15,679 nucleotides of DNA from DASWHR01 sp036398095 (lineage in GTDB: Bacteria > Actinomycetota > AC-67), in assembly GCA_036398095.1 (NCBI GenBank), contig DASWHR010000067.1, positions 1-15,679 of the forward strand. The letters run 5' to 3'. The notes beneath the pieces were generated by a model. It ran no database searches. It worked only from the letters and a program-made list of their open reading frames with translations, and had not been told where the DNA came from. A program made the translations under genes and the position numbers. Every line of letters begins with the position of its first letter. Positions within the stretch are counted from its first letter, which is position 1. Of the stretch, positions 1 to 6,357 are shown piece by piece.

Positions 1-2501
1 TCCGCGCACCCGCGGCGGCGGGACTTTCGCCTCGGTTTCCTCTCGGCGACGTGCTTGCCGACCTCGCGAATGCCGCTGATGCGGGCGGCATCCCGCTTGC
101 CGACCGCCTTCGCGCCGCGGCGGACGCATCGACGCCGTTCGACCCGGCATCAATCCCCTCACTCGCGCAAGCCTTCGAGCGACTGTGCACGGCCCGCCCA
201 GTGGCGATCTTCATCGATGATTATCACTGGGCGCCGAGCGAAGGGACATCGCTGCTGCTCGCACTCCTGCGCTCGGTCGAGGCGCCGCTCGCCGTCGTGA
301 TGACGGCACGACCCGAGCGACCGGATCCGCAAGGATCCCCGCTCCCCGACGCAACGGCCGATCTTTGGGTGGACCGCATCGAACTCGCGGGCCTGTCCGA
401 AGAGGAGACGGCGCTGCTGGCTTCGTCTTTTCTCGACGGCCCGGTGCTTCCGTCTCTGGCGGATGCGCTGTATGAGCAAACGGAGGGAAATCCCCTCCAC
501 ACGATCGAGTCGCTCCGCTACGCGCGTGAGCGCGATGTGCTATCGCTCTTCGACGGCCATTGGGGCCTGGCCGCCACGCTCGACGCTTCTCCGATGCGGC
601 ATACCATCGCGTCTCGCATCGCAGCGCTCGACGAAGACGAGATACGGTTCGCCGGCGCGCTGGCGGTGCTCGGTCGGCCCGCGACGGTCGATGAACTCAA
701 GGACATCACAAGCGCCGGGCGGAGTGTGGCCGATGTGCTCGCCGGGCTCGCGGATGCGGGCATCGTGGCGGAGGAGCCCGGCGGCGGGCGATGGCGGCTT
801 TCGCATCCGCTCCACGAAAGGGCCATCGTTGAGCGGCTCGGCAGCGTCCGAGCGGGCGCTTTGCACGCCGCAATCCTTGAAATGCTGCGCGCTCGTCGCG
901 CGAAAGGTGCCAGGATGTCGGCATCCGAGATCGCCCATCACGCGGTTCGGGCACTCGAGCCCCCGGGCGACGCGCGGGACTTGTTCGCAGCCGCCGCCGA
1001 GGAGGCGCGCCTCGCCGGCCGGCCGGCCGACGCGGCCGGATGGTACGCACGGCTCGCCGACATCGCGACCGACGACGGGCAGAGGTGGGGGGCTCGCATC
1101 GAGCAGGCGCGAGCCACCGCGCGCATCGATCCCCGAGCTGCCATCGACGTGTACTCGTCCGCGCTGCCTTGGGCCCCGTCCCCCAGCGAACGAGCCCGTG
1201 CGCTTCTTGGACGCGCGCGCGCACACCAACGCCTCGCCGAATTCGACCAAGACCTCTCCGATCTCAACGAGGCGCGTCCGATCGCGGCCGAGAGCGACTT
1301 GTTCGAGATCGAAGACGCCATCGCCGTGGTCCATCTTCTTCGCGGCGACCGCGATGAAGCCGAGCGACAATTCCGCGATCTGGTAGAAAGAACCAAGGGA
1401 TCGCAGGCTCATCCGCTCGCGCTGTTCCACCTCGCGGCCGCGATGGCCTACAAGGGTGACGTTCGCGCGCTCGTCGATCTCTCCCTGGAATGCGAGCGAA
1501 TCTGCACCGACGAGCAACTGCGACGCTCGGCCCGGAACAACGCCCTGTGGGGACTCATGCTCCTCGGCCGCTGGCCCGAAGCGGAGGAGCGGATGTGGCC
1601 CGCGATCCGGGAAGCGGAAGCGGCAGAGGATTTCTGGAATCTCATGCCCGTCGTCAGCAACGGAGCGCTCCTATACGCGTGGAAGGGCGACACCTCACGT
1701 GCGCTGGACCTCGCGCATCGCAGCGAGGTTCTCGCCCGCCGGCTCGGCAACCCGACCGACGAACTCAAAGCCTTGGAATGTCGAGGCGTCGCGTTGCTGG
1801 AGGCCGGGCAAGCGGTGGCCGCAGTCGGCGTGTTCGGCGAGGTGGAGCGCATCCTGGAATCCAAGACCGAGGCGCGAGAGATCGACTACACCTATCTTGT
1901 CGCCGGAGAGTCCCGCCTTGCGATCGACGACGTCGACGGAGCCCACGAATGTTGGAAGCGCGCCGTCGATGCGCTCACCGGCGACTCGCTGATTTGGGCC
2001 GCTTCGATCGACCGTTTCGAGGCAGAAATCGCGCTCGCGCGCAACGACACCGACCGTGCCATCGAAATCACACGGCGACGCATGGCCGATCCGGGCCCGG
2101 TCGCGCTCGAGGCGGCCCGCATCCACGACACGGCGGGACGCGCCACGTTCCGCGCCGGCGACCGGGCCGAAGGTGCTCAACTGGTCGCCGAAGCGTGTCG
2201 CCGGTACGAGCAGCTCGGGGCCCTTCGGCGCGCCGGCGACGCGAAGCTGTGGCTAACCGCCCACGAACCCAGACGCATCGGTCGCCCTCGCTCCGCGCAC
2301 CCGGCCGGCCTGACAGAACGCGAGATCGAAGTGCTCCGAATGATCGTGCGAGGCAAGAACAACCGGCAGATCTCGGAGGATCTGTTCCTTTCGCTCTCCA
2401 CCGTCAAGAAGCACGTCGAGCGGATCCTCGCCAAGACGGGTGCCCGGCGAACCGAGCTGGCCCTGTTCGCTATGCGAAACGGGCTGGCTATCGATGAGTG
2501 A
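1..2501 (+). CDS. LuxR-family transcriptional regulator, large ATP-binding (LAL/MalT-like) type, 5' partial
   Basis: This is a cytoplasmic signal-responsive activator of the LAL type: an NTPase module, a long helical sensor region and a C-terminal LuxR DNA-binding domain. The reading frame is open to the first base of the window, so the gene starts upstream. The internal GTG at 51 should not be taken as the start, because the Walker A loop expected before it is missing. A Walker B-like segment (IFIDDYHWA, about nt 204-230) is followed by the usual winged-helix part and then by many alanine-rich helical pairs that look like TPR repeats (about nt 950-2250). The final 64 residues (nt 2307-2498) form the LuxR HTH, with LTEREIEVLRMI, the recognition-helix segment STVKKHVERI and a closing ELALFA. 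The signal it senses cannot be read from the sequence. It ends 214 bases before a cluster of secreted-peptide genes on the same strand, which makes it a candidate regulator of them, by inference from position only. Confidence 0.9.
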   Translation, partial: RAPAAAGLSPRFPLGDVLADLANAADAGGIPLADRLRAAADASTPFDPASIPSLAQAFERLCTARPVAIFIDDYHWAPSEGTSLLLALLRSVEAPLAVVMTARPERPDPQGSPLPDATADLWVDRIELAGLSEEETALLASSFLDGPVLPSLADALYEQTEGNPLHTIESLRYARERDVLSLFDGHWGLAATLDASPMRHTIASRIAALDEDEIRFAGALAVLGRPATVDELKDITSAGRSVADVLAGLADAGIVAEEPGGGRWRLSHPLHERAIVERLGSVRAGALHAAILEMLRARRAKGARMSASEIAHHAVRALEPPGDARDLFAAAAEEARLAGRPADAAGWYARLADIATDDGQRWGARIEQARATARIDPRAAIDVYSSALPWAPSPSERARALLGRARAHQRLAEFDQDLSDLNEARPIAAESDLFEIEDAIAVVHLLRGDRDEAERQFRDLVERTKGSQAHPLALFHLAAAMAYKGDVRALVDLSLECERICTDEQLRRSARNNALWGLMLLGRWPEAEERMWPAIREAEAAEDFWNLMPVVSNGALLYAWKGDTSRALDLAHRSEVLARRLGNPTDELKALECRGVALLEAGQAVAAVGVFGEVERILESKTEAREIDYTYLVAGESRLAIDDVDGAHECWKRAVDALTGDSLIWAASIDRFEAEIALARNDTDRAIEITRRRMADPGPVALEAARIHDTAGRATFRAGDRAEGAQLVAEACRRYEQLGALRRAGDAKLWLTAHEPRRIGRPRSAHPAGLTEREIEVLRMIVRGKNNRQISEDLFLSLSTVKKHVERILAKTGARRTELALFAMRNGLAIDE

Positions 2502-2506
2502 TCGAC

Positions 2507-2517
2507 TTTTGTACGCC
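2507..2517 (+). promoter_or_regulatory. TTNTNTACGCC motif, copy 1 (possible operator)
   Basis: The 11-mer TTTTGTACGCC lies just after the LuxR stop codon and upstream of the peptide genes. It matches TTCTTTACGCC at 3190-3200 at 9 of 11 positions, and resembles TTCTTACGCC at 3168-3177. T-rich stretches are uncommon in this GC-rich window. A role as a binding site is inference only. Confidence 0.25.
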
Positions 2518-2589
2518 CCCACCCGTTGTTTTTTCCGTCCGCGGAGCCCTTCCGCCGGCCGTCCGTTTCGGACACTATTGAGCGCGACA

Positions 2590-2639
2590 CCGGAGGCCGG
2601 GCGCCGTCGCCCGACGGGGCGACGGCGCAGGCCTTCCGG
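2590..2639. repeat. Very strong inverted repeat (hairpin/cruciform) between LuxR gene and first peptide gene
   Basis: The core is a perfect 12-bp stem, GCGCCGTCGCCC (2601-2612) with GGGCGACGGCGC (2617-2628), closed by the 4-base loop GACG. After a small internal loop it continues outward as CCGGAGGCC (2590-2598) against GGCCTTCCGG (2630-2639) with one bulged base. There is no T-run after it, so it is not a typical factor-independent terminator. It could end the LuxR transcript, stabilise or regulate the leader of the downstream peptide mRNA, or be a DNA cruciform. The remaining parts of 2502-2715 contain one T-rich tract (about 2527-2534) and no recognisable gene. A weak -10-like ACTATT near 2573-2578 is the only promoter candidate, and it is not convincing. 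Confidence 0.7.
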
Positions 2640-2700
2640 CGGAGCGGCGATCGGGCGAAGGGAAGGCCTGAACCGAATCGACCCCGCACGGAGATCGTCC

Positions 2701-2708
2701 AAGGAGGA
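2701..2708 (+). promoter_or_regulatory. Shine-Dalgarno site of first peptide gene
   Basis: AAGGAGGA stands 7 bases before the ATG at 2716. It is close to the ideal anti-16S complement and fixes the start of a 44-codon gene that would otherwise be missed inside a longer frame. Confidence 0.85.
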
Positions 2709-2715
2709 GACCGCG

Positions 2716-2850
2716 ATGATTCGAAACATCAAGAGACTCTCGATCGTCATGCTGCTCGTCGCAGCGGCCGTCGCCGGCAGCGCAGTCCCGGCCTCCGCGG
2801 ACATCTACGGGGTAATGACGACGGTCTGCGAACGCACTCCCGAATGCTAG
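2716..2850 (+). CDS. Tiny secreted peptide A, 44 aa, C-terminal YGVMT...C...EC motif
   Basis: I do not recognise a named family. The 44-residue product has a textbook Sec signal peptide: MIRNIKRL, a hydrophobic core, and the cleavage motif ASA after residue 28. That would release a 16-residue peptide, DIYGVMTTVCERTPEC, with two cysteines spaced C-x5-C and the last one at the C-terminus. They could form one small disulfide loop. The start is set by the AAGGAGGA site 7 bases upstream; the same frame is open further 5' but has no other ribosome site. It is a paralogue of the next gene, which shares the MIR-(R/K)RL start, the ASAD cleavage region and a C-terminal YGVMT-x2-C ending in EC. No protease, transporter or modification enzyme lies nearby, so a RiPP-type maturation is not supported. 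Signalling or surface functions are possible but unproven. Confidence 0.75.
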   Translation: MIRNIKRLSIVMLLVAAAVAGSAVPASADIYGVMTTVCERTPEC

Positions 2851-2893
2851 TCGCCTGTCTGACCGCCTCGATGCAGACGATGGAAGGAGCACG

Positions 2894-3085
2894 ATGATTC
2901 GACGTATGAGGAGACTGCCGGCGGCCATCCTGCTGGCTGCGGTGATCGTGGCCGGCGGCGCACCCGCGTCCGCCGATTTCTACGTCCCGCCGCTGCCGCC
3001 GGTCGTCGTCGTGATACCCGACCTGCCACCCGGCCCCAACGGGCTGTACGGGGTGATGACGATCATTTGCGGCAGGGAGTGCTGA
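2894..3085 (+). CDS. Tiny secreted peptide B, 63 aa, paralogue of peptide A with proline-rich insert
   Basis: The gene starts 43 bases after peptide A and has its own ribosome site (AAGGAG, 2884-2889, 4 bases before the ATG). The product has a signal peptide ending in ASA after residue 27. The predicted 36-residue mature peptide begins DFYVPPLPP, continues through a valine/proline-rich stretch to residue about 48, then ends LYGVMTIICGREC. The two cysteines (59 and 63) are spaced C-x3-C and the second is again the last residue. The YGVMT core and terminal EC are shared with peptide A, even at DNA level around tacggggt(a/g)atgacga. A tandem duplication followed by insertion or loss of the proline-rich linker is the likely history. 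A terminator follows 20 bases after the stop, so A and B probably form a two-gene transcript. Function unknown. Confidence 0.8.
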   Translation: MIRRMRRLPAAILLAAVIVAGGAPASADFYVPPLPPVVVVIPDLPPGPNGLYGVMTIICGREC

Positions 3086-3105
3086 CCGGGTTCGATCCCG
3101 TTCAT

Positions 3106-3145
3106 CGAAGCCGGCTCGTGCGATCGCGCGAGCCGGCTTCGTCTT
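3106..3145 (+). terminator. Factor-independent terminator after peptide pair
   Basis: A perfect 13-bp stem, CGAAGCCGGCTCG (3106-3118) with CGAGCCGGCTTCG (3129-3141), encloses a 10-base loop and is followed by the short T-rich tail TCTTT. It separates the peptide pair from the next two secreted-protein genes. Confidence 0.85.
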
Positions 3146-3167
3146 TCCCCGGTTCAACCGCTCCGGA

Positions 3168-3200
3168 TTCTTACGCCTCGCGTCCCGCGTTCTTTACGCC
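3168..3200 (+). promoter_or_regulatory. Imperfect direct repeat TTCTT(T)ACGCC, two copies (possible operator/promoter region)
   Basis: TTCTTACGCC at 3168-3177 and TTCTTTACGCC at 3190-3200 begin 22 bases apart, close to two helical turns, so both would face the same side of the DNA. They lie about 70-100 bases before the ATG at 3268. A third related copy is at 2507-2517. Spacing and repetition suggest an activator or repressor site; no clear -35/-10 pair was found here. Confidence 0.35.
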
Positions 3201-3267
3201 TTTCGCCCCTTCCTCTTGAACGGTCCTTCGGCCATCCTCGACCGACACGAAGAGGAAGGAGGGAAAC

Positions 3268-3771
3268 ATGATCGGAAAGAGCACCGCTCTGCTGGCGGCA
3301 GTCCTTGCTCTGGCCCTTCCGCTGCCGTCATCGGGAGCGGAGAGCACGGTTTCGATTCACGAGGTGACGATCGTTCCGCCCGACGGCATCCTCACCCGCT
3401 GCCAGATGACCGGAACCGGCGGGACGAAGTCGGGGCGACCCCACACGACGGCGGGAATCTCGTGCACGAGATCGATGACCCACCTGTACGCGACGACCGA
3501 CCTGCACCGGCACACGCCATCGCAGTGGGCGGGTTTCTACGACTGGGGATACGACCAGTGCGACTCGTGCCCAGAGATTCGGGCCGAAGCAACCGCAAGC
3601 TGCTACGGCACCTGCCCACCGGGATTCTCGTGGAGCGGACAGTACGGAAACCACACGTTCCATCTGATCGACTTTCCGGCCGGAAGCGTCGTCACGCCCC
3701 CGCCGGGAGCGAACTGCAGCACCAGCCTGACGCGGATGACGTGCACCGCAGAGATCCCCTTCATCGTCTAA
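3268..3771 (+). CDS. Secreted cysteine-rich protein, 167 aa
   Basis: No named family is recognised. The start is supported by GAAGGAGGG 5 bases upstream. Residues 1-23 form a Sec signal peptide (MIGKS, hydrophobic core, cleavage likely after SSGA). The mature part has eight cysteines (45, 66, 98, 101, 112, 116, 150, 159), an even number that suits four disulfides outside the cell, and many Thr, Ser and aromatic residues. Residues 66-81, CTRSMTHLYATTDLHR, and a CYGT segment at 112-115 match CNFKMQYFKLTTQLFR and CYRT in the C-terminal part of the next protein with almost the same spacing (46 against 47 residues). The two therefore probably share a small extracellular beta domain. It is the first gene of a likely two-gene transcript, with 48 bases to the next start. 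It has no visible enzyme motif. Confidence 0.8.
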   Translation: MIGKSTALLAAVLALALPLPSSGAESTVSIHEVTIVPPDGILTRCQMTGTGGTKSGRPHTTAGISCTRSMTHLYATTDLHRHTPSQWAGFYDWGYDQCDSCPEIRAEATASCYGTCPPGFSWSGQYGNHTFHLIDFPAGSVVTPPPGANCSTSLTRMTCTAEIPFIV

Positions 3772-3819
3772 CCGTCGGGCCCTGGTCGAGCAATCCAAGA
3801 ATCGAAAGGGAGGAGACAT

Positions 3820-4704
3820 ATGAACTCGCAACACGCAGCAGCCCGAAGCAGAACCCGCAGCCGCATTCTCACGATGCTCGTGCTGTGCTTGTCCATGACG
3901 GCATTCACGATCGACCGGGCCCACGGCATGGCAGCGCTCGACCCGCAGCTGTCGCAGCTTGCCGGAACCGGATCGGTGACAAGCGTTTCCCCGTTCACCT
4001 ACGTGAACACCATCAACGGGGTGACGGCGACGACGAAGATCAGCGAACCGTCCGCCGAAACCCTGATCATGTCCGTTGACGTCGCGGGAATCTCCGTGCA
4101 GACACAGGCGAACAACAACGGCGACGGCACGGCGACCTATACCACGACGGGACCGAACGGATACACCAGCGTCGTCACCAAGCCCGCGACGGTGTCGGCA
4201 TCCGGAGGTTGCAACGACTGGTCGTGCATCGCCGCGATCGGAGGGGCCGTGGTGGTGACGGGAGCCGTGTGCTTCTTCAGCGCGGGGCTGGCCTGCGGGG
4301 CGGCCGGAGCGGGAAGCGGAGGCGCCGCCGCCGCATACTGCGAACTCCACAACTGCGAGAGCGAACCGAAATGCCCCGAGCACAACGTGGATGCATGGAA
4401 CGCAACGGGAACTCCCGGGATCCCCGGCCGGGCGGTTCACTATCAAAACAGCGTGAACTGCAACTTCAAGATGCAGTACTTCAAGCTCACGACGCAACTG
4501 TTCCGAGGCAGCACGCCCGTATTCAGTCCGCACACCAAATGGTGCTACGAGACCAACAACTGCTGGGACGGCTGGATCGGATACAACCTGCCGGCCGGCT
4601 GCTACCGCACCTACGGTGCGTTCGAGGCTCGCTGGCACGACCCGACGACCAACGCGACCAAGGACTTCAGCGGCGCGAAATGGTCCGGGACCGTATGCGT
4701 CTAG
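3820..4704 (+). CDS. Secreted 12-cysteine protein with hydrophobic Cys-framed helical hairpin, 294 aa
   Basis: No named family is recognised. The start has a strong ribosome site (AAAGGGAGGAG, ending 4 bases before the ATG). An unusually long basic N-region (SRTRSR) precedes a hydrophobic core, with cleavage probable near residue 36 (AHG). Residues 40-128 are Thr/Ser-rich and look beta-stranded. Residues 131-179 are small and hydrophobic, with cysteines at 131, 136, 151, 159, 174 and 179, giving spacings 4-14-7-14-4, a symmetric pattern that suggests two disulfide-linked helices. Further cysteines lie at 185, 214, 242, 248, 261 and 293. Residues 210-293 resemble the 167-aa neighbour (C-x3-M...TT-x-L-x-R and CYRT). 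The hydrophobic module recalls in general character the cysteine-rich core of halocin-C8-like bacteriocins, but the spacing differs, so an antimicrobial role is only a guess. A bidirectional terminator follows 10 bases after the stop. Confidence 0.85.
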   Translation: MNSQHAAARSRTRSRILTMLVLCLSMTAFTIDRAHGMAALDPQLSQLAGTGSVTSVSPFTYVNTINGVTATTKISEPSAETLIMSVDVAGISVQTQANNNGDGTATYTTTGPNGYTSVVTKPATVSASGGCNDWSCIAAIGGAVVVTGAVCFFSAGLACGAAGAGSGGAAAAYCELHNCESEPKCPEHNVDAWNATGTPGIPGRAVHYQNSVNCNFKMQYFKLTTQLFRGSTPVFSPHTKWCYETNNCWDGWIGYNLPAGCYRTYGAFEARWHDPTTNATKDFSGAKWSGTVCV

Positions 4705-4714
4705 GTGAGAACAG

Positions 4715-4746
4715 CGAAGGGGCGGCCGCATGTGGCCGCCCCTTCG
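4715..4746. terminator. Bidirectional terminator between convergent genes
   Basis: A perfect 13-bp stem, CGAAGGGGCGGCC (4715-4727) with GGCCGCCCCTTCG (4734-4746), has a 6-base loop. ATTT follows it on the plus strand. It lies between the 294-aa secreted protein gene and the convergent carboxylase gene that ends at 4758, so it can serve both. Confidence 0.85.
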
Positions 4747-4757
4747 ATTTCCGCCGT

Positions 4758-6347
4758 CTAGAGAGGGACGTTTCCGTGCTTGCGGGGCGGCAGGGTTTCG
4801 CGTTTGGTGCGGAGCATCTCGAGCGCTTCGATCAACCGCGGGCGCGTGTCGCGCGGGTCGATGACGTCGTCCACGTAGCCGCGTTCGGCGGCGACGTAGG
4901 GGTTGGCGAACGTGTCCTTGTACTCCTCGATCAGCTCCGCGCGACGCGCGACCTTGTTCCCGGCTTGCTCCAGCTCCTTGCGGTTGACGATATTCACCGC
5001 ACCTTCGGCACCCATGACGGCGATCTCGGCCGTCGGCCACGCATAGGCGATATCGCAGCGAATCGACTTGGAGTTCATGACCACGTACGCCCCGCCGTAC
5101 GCCTTGCGCGTGATCACCTGGATGCGCGGCACCGTCGCCTCGCTGAATGCGTAGAGCAGCTTCGCGCCGCGCCGGATGATGCCTTCCCATTCCTGGTTCG
5201 TGCCGGGCAGAAAGCCGGGCACGTCCACGAACGAGATCAGCGGAATGTTGAACGCGTCGCAGGTGCGAACGAACCGCGCCGCTTTCTCGGACGAGAAAAC
5301 GTCGAGCACGCCGGCGAGATACATCGGCTGGTTGGCCACGATCCCGACGACGTGCCCGCCGAGACGCGCGAACCCGGTGAGCATGTTCCGCGCGTAATGA
5401 GGGAAGACTTCCATGAACTCGCCGTCGTCGACGATCAAGTTGATGACTTCGTGCATGTCGTATGCCTGGTTCGCGCTGTCGGGCATCAGATCGACCAGAC
5501 GCTGTTCGCGCCGATCCGCAGGATCGCTGGGCGGGTAGAACGGCGGCGACTCCAGGTTGTTCGACGGAAGGAACGACATCAGATAGCGAACCATCTTGAG
5601 GCAGTGCCTTTCGTCTTCGGCCGCGAAGTGCGCGATCCCCGACTTCGACGCGTGCGTCATCGCGCCGCCGAGCTGCTCGAAGGTGACTTCTTCGCCGGTG
5701 ACGGTCTTGATCACGTCCGGTCCGGTGATGAACATGTGCGAGGTGTCCTTCACCATGAAGATGAAGTCGGTCATCGCGGGCGAGTAGACCGCGCCGCCCG
5801 CGCAGGGCCCCATGATCACGCTGATCTGAGGGATCACTCCCGACGCACGCACGTTGCGCTCGAAGATATAGCCGTAGGAAGCGAGGGACACGACGCCTTC
5901 CTGGATGCGCGCACCGCCTGAATCGTTCAGGCCGATGACCGGCGCGCCGGTCGCAAGCGCCAGATCCATGACCTTGCAGATCTTCTCGCTGAAGACTTCG
6001 CCGAGCGCACCGCCGAAGACGGTGAAGTCTTGAGCGAACACGAAGACGCGCCGGCCTTCGATCGTTCCCCATCCGGTGACGACGCCGTCCCCGTACGGGC
6101 GCGTCTTTTCGATCCCGAATCCGTAGGTGCGATGCCGGGCGAGCGCATCGGTTTCGACAAACGAGCCGGGATCCAGCAACAGCTCGATCCGCTCGCGGGC
6201 CGTGAGCTTTCCGCGTTCGTGCTGACGGGCGACCGCCTGCTCGGATCCCGCGTGAAGCGCCTCTTCCTTGCGCCCCCCAAGGCCTTCGATCTTGTCTTCG
6301 ACGGTGTGCGCGGCGTCTGCCGCCTTCTGTTTCGTCTTCTTGGTCAT
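4758..6347 (-). CDS. pccB: Acyl-CoA carboxylase, carboxyltransferase (beta) subunit; propionyl-/acetyl-CoA carboxylase type
   Basis: This 529-aa subunit transfers carboxyl from biotin on the alpha subunit to an acyl-CoA, giving methylmalonyl-CoA from propionyl-CoA (or malonyl-CoA from acetyl-CoA) in the cytoplasm. The length is normal for the family. The N-terminal crotonase-like half has NDSGGARIQEG (141-151) and GPCAGGAVYSPAMTD (180-194). The C-terminal half has VDVPGFLPGT, KAYGGAYVVM (415-424) and AWPTAEIAVMGAEGAVN. Residue 422, which is Asp in Streptomyces PccB and Ile in the acetyl-CoA-using AccB, is Val here, so acetyl-CoA use is possible. ATG 6347 was chosen over upstream frame extension because homology begins after it and a -10 box lies 10 bases before it. 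No biotin-carrying alpha subunit or epsilon subunit is in the window. The gene is 13 bases downstream of the YbhN-type gene. Confidence 0.95.
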   Translation of the reverse strand: MTKKTKQKAADAAHTVEDKIEGLGGRKEEALHAGSEQAVARQHERGKLTARERIELLLDPGSFVETDALARHRTYGFGIEKTRPYGDGVVTGWGTIEGRRVFVFAQDFTVFGGALGEVFSEKICKVMDLALATGAPVIGLNDSGGARIQEGVVSLASYGYIFERNVRASGVIPQISVIMGPCAGGAVYSPAMTDFIFMVKDTSHMFITGPDVIKTVTGEEVTFEQLGGAMTHASKSGIAHFAAEDERHCLKMVRYLMSFLPSNNLESPPFYPPSDPADRREQRLVDLMPDSANQAYDMHEVINLIVDDGEFMEVFPHYARNMLTGFARLGGHVVGIVANQPMYLAGVLDVFSSEKAARFVRTCDAFNIPLISFVDVPGFLPGTNQEWEGIIRRGAKLLYAFSEATVPRIQVITRKAYGGAYVVMNSKSIRCDIAYAWPTAEIAVMGAEGAVNIVNRKELEQAGNKVARRAELIEEYKDTFANPYVAAERGYVDDVIDPRDTRPRLIEALEMLRTKRETLPPRKHGNVPL

Positions 6348-6357
6348 GGCTCGCAGG

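Noticed and set aside
2716..3085. The tiny peptides as lasso, lanthipeptide or other RiPP precursors
   Set aside because: They have ordinary Sec signal peptides, and no cyclase, dehydratase, radical SAM enzyme or dedicated transporter is nearby.
4210..4356. Assignment of the 294-aa protein as a halocin-C8-type bacteriocin
   Set aside because: Only the general character (small hydrophobic residues with cysteines) is similar; the cysteine spacing does not match and no immunity gene is present.
4209..5921. 570-codon plus-strand frame opposite the carboxylase gene
   Set aside because: Composition typical of an antisense shadow; it would run through the terminator at 4715-4746 and has no ribosome site.
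3328..6072. Open frame of over 900 codons on the minus strand covering the secreted cluster and the carboxylase in another frame
   Set aside because: Arg-rich low-complexity translation with no domain pattern; it lies out of frame over clearly recognised genes and is a by-product of high GC.
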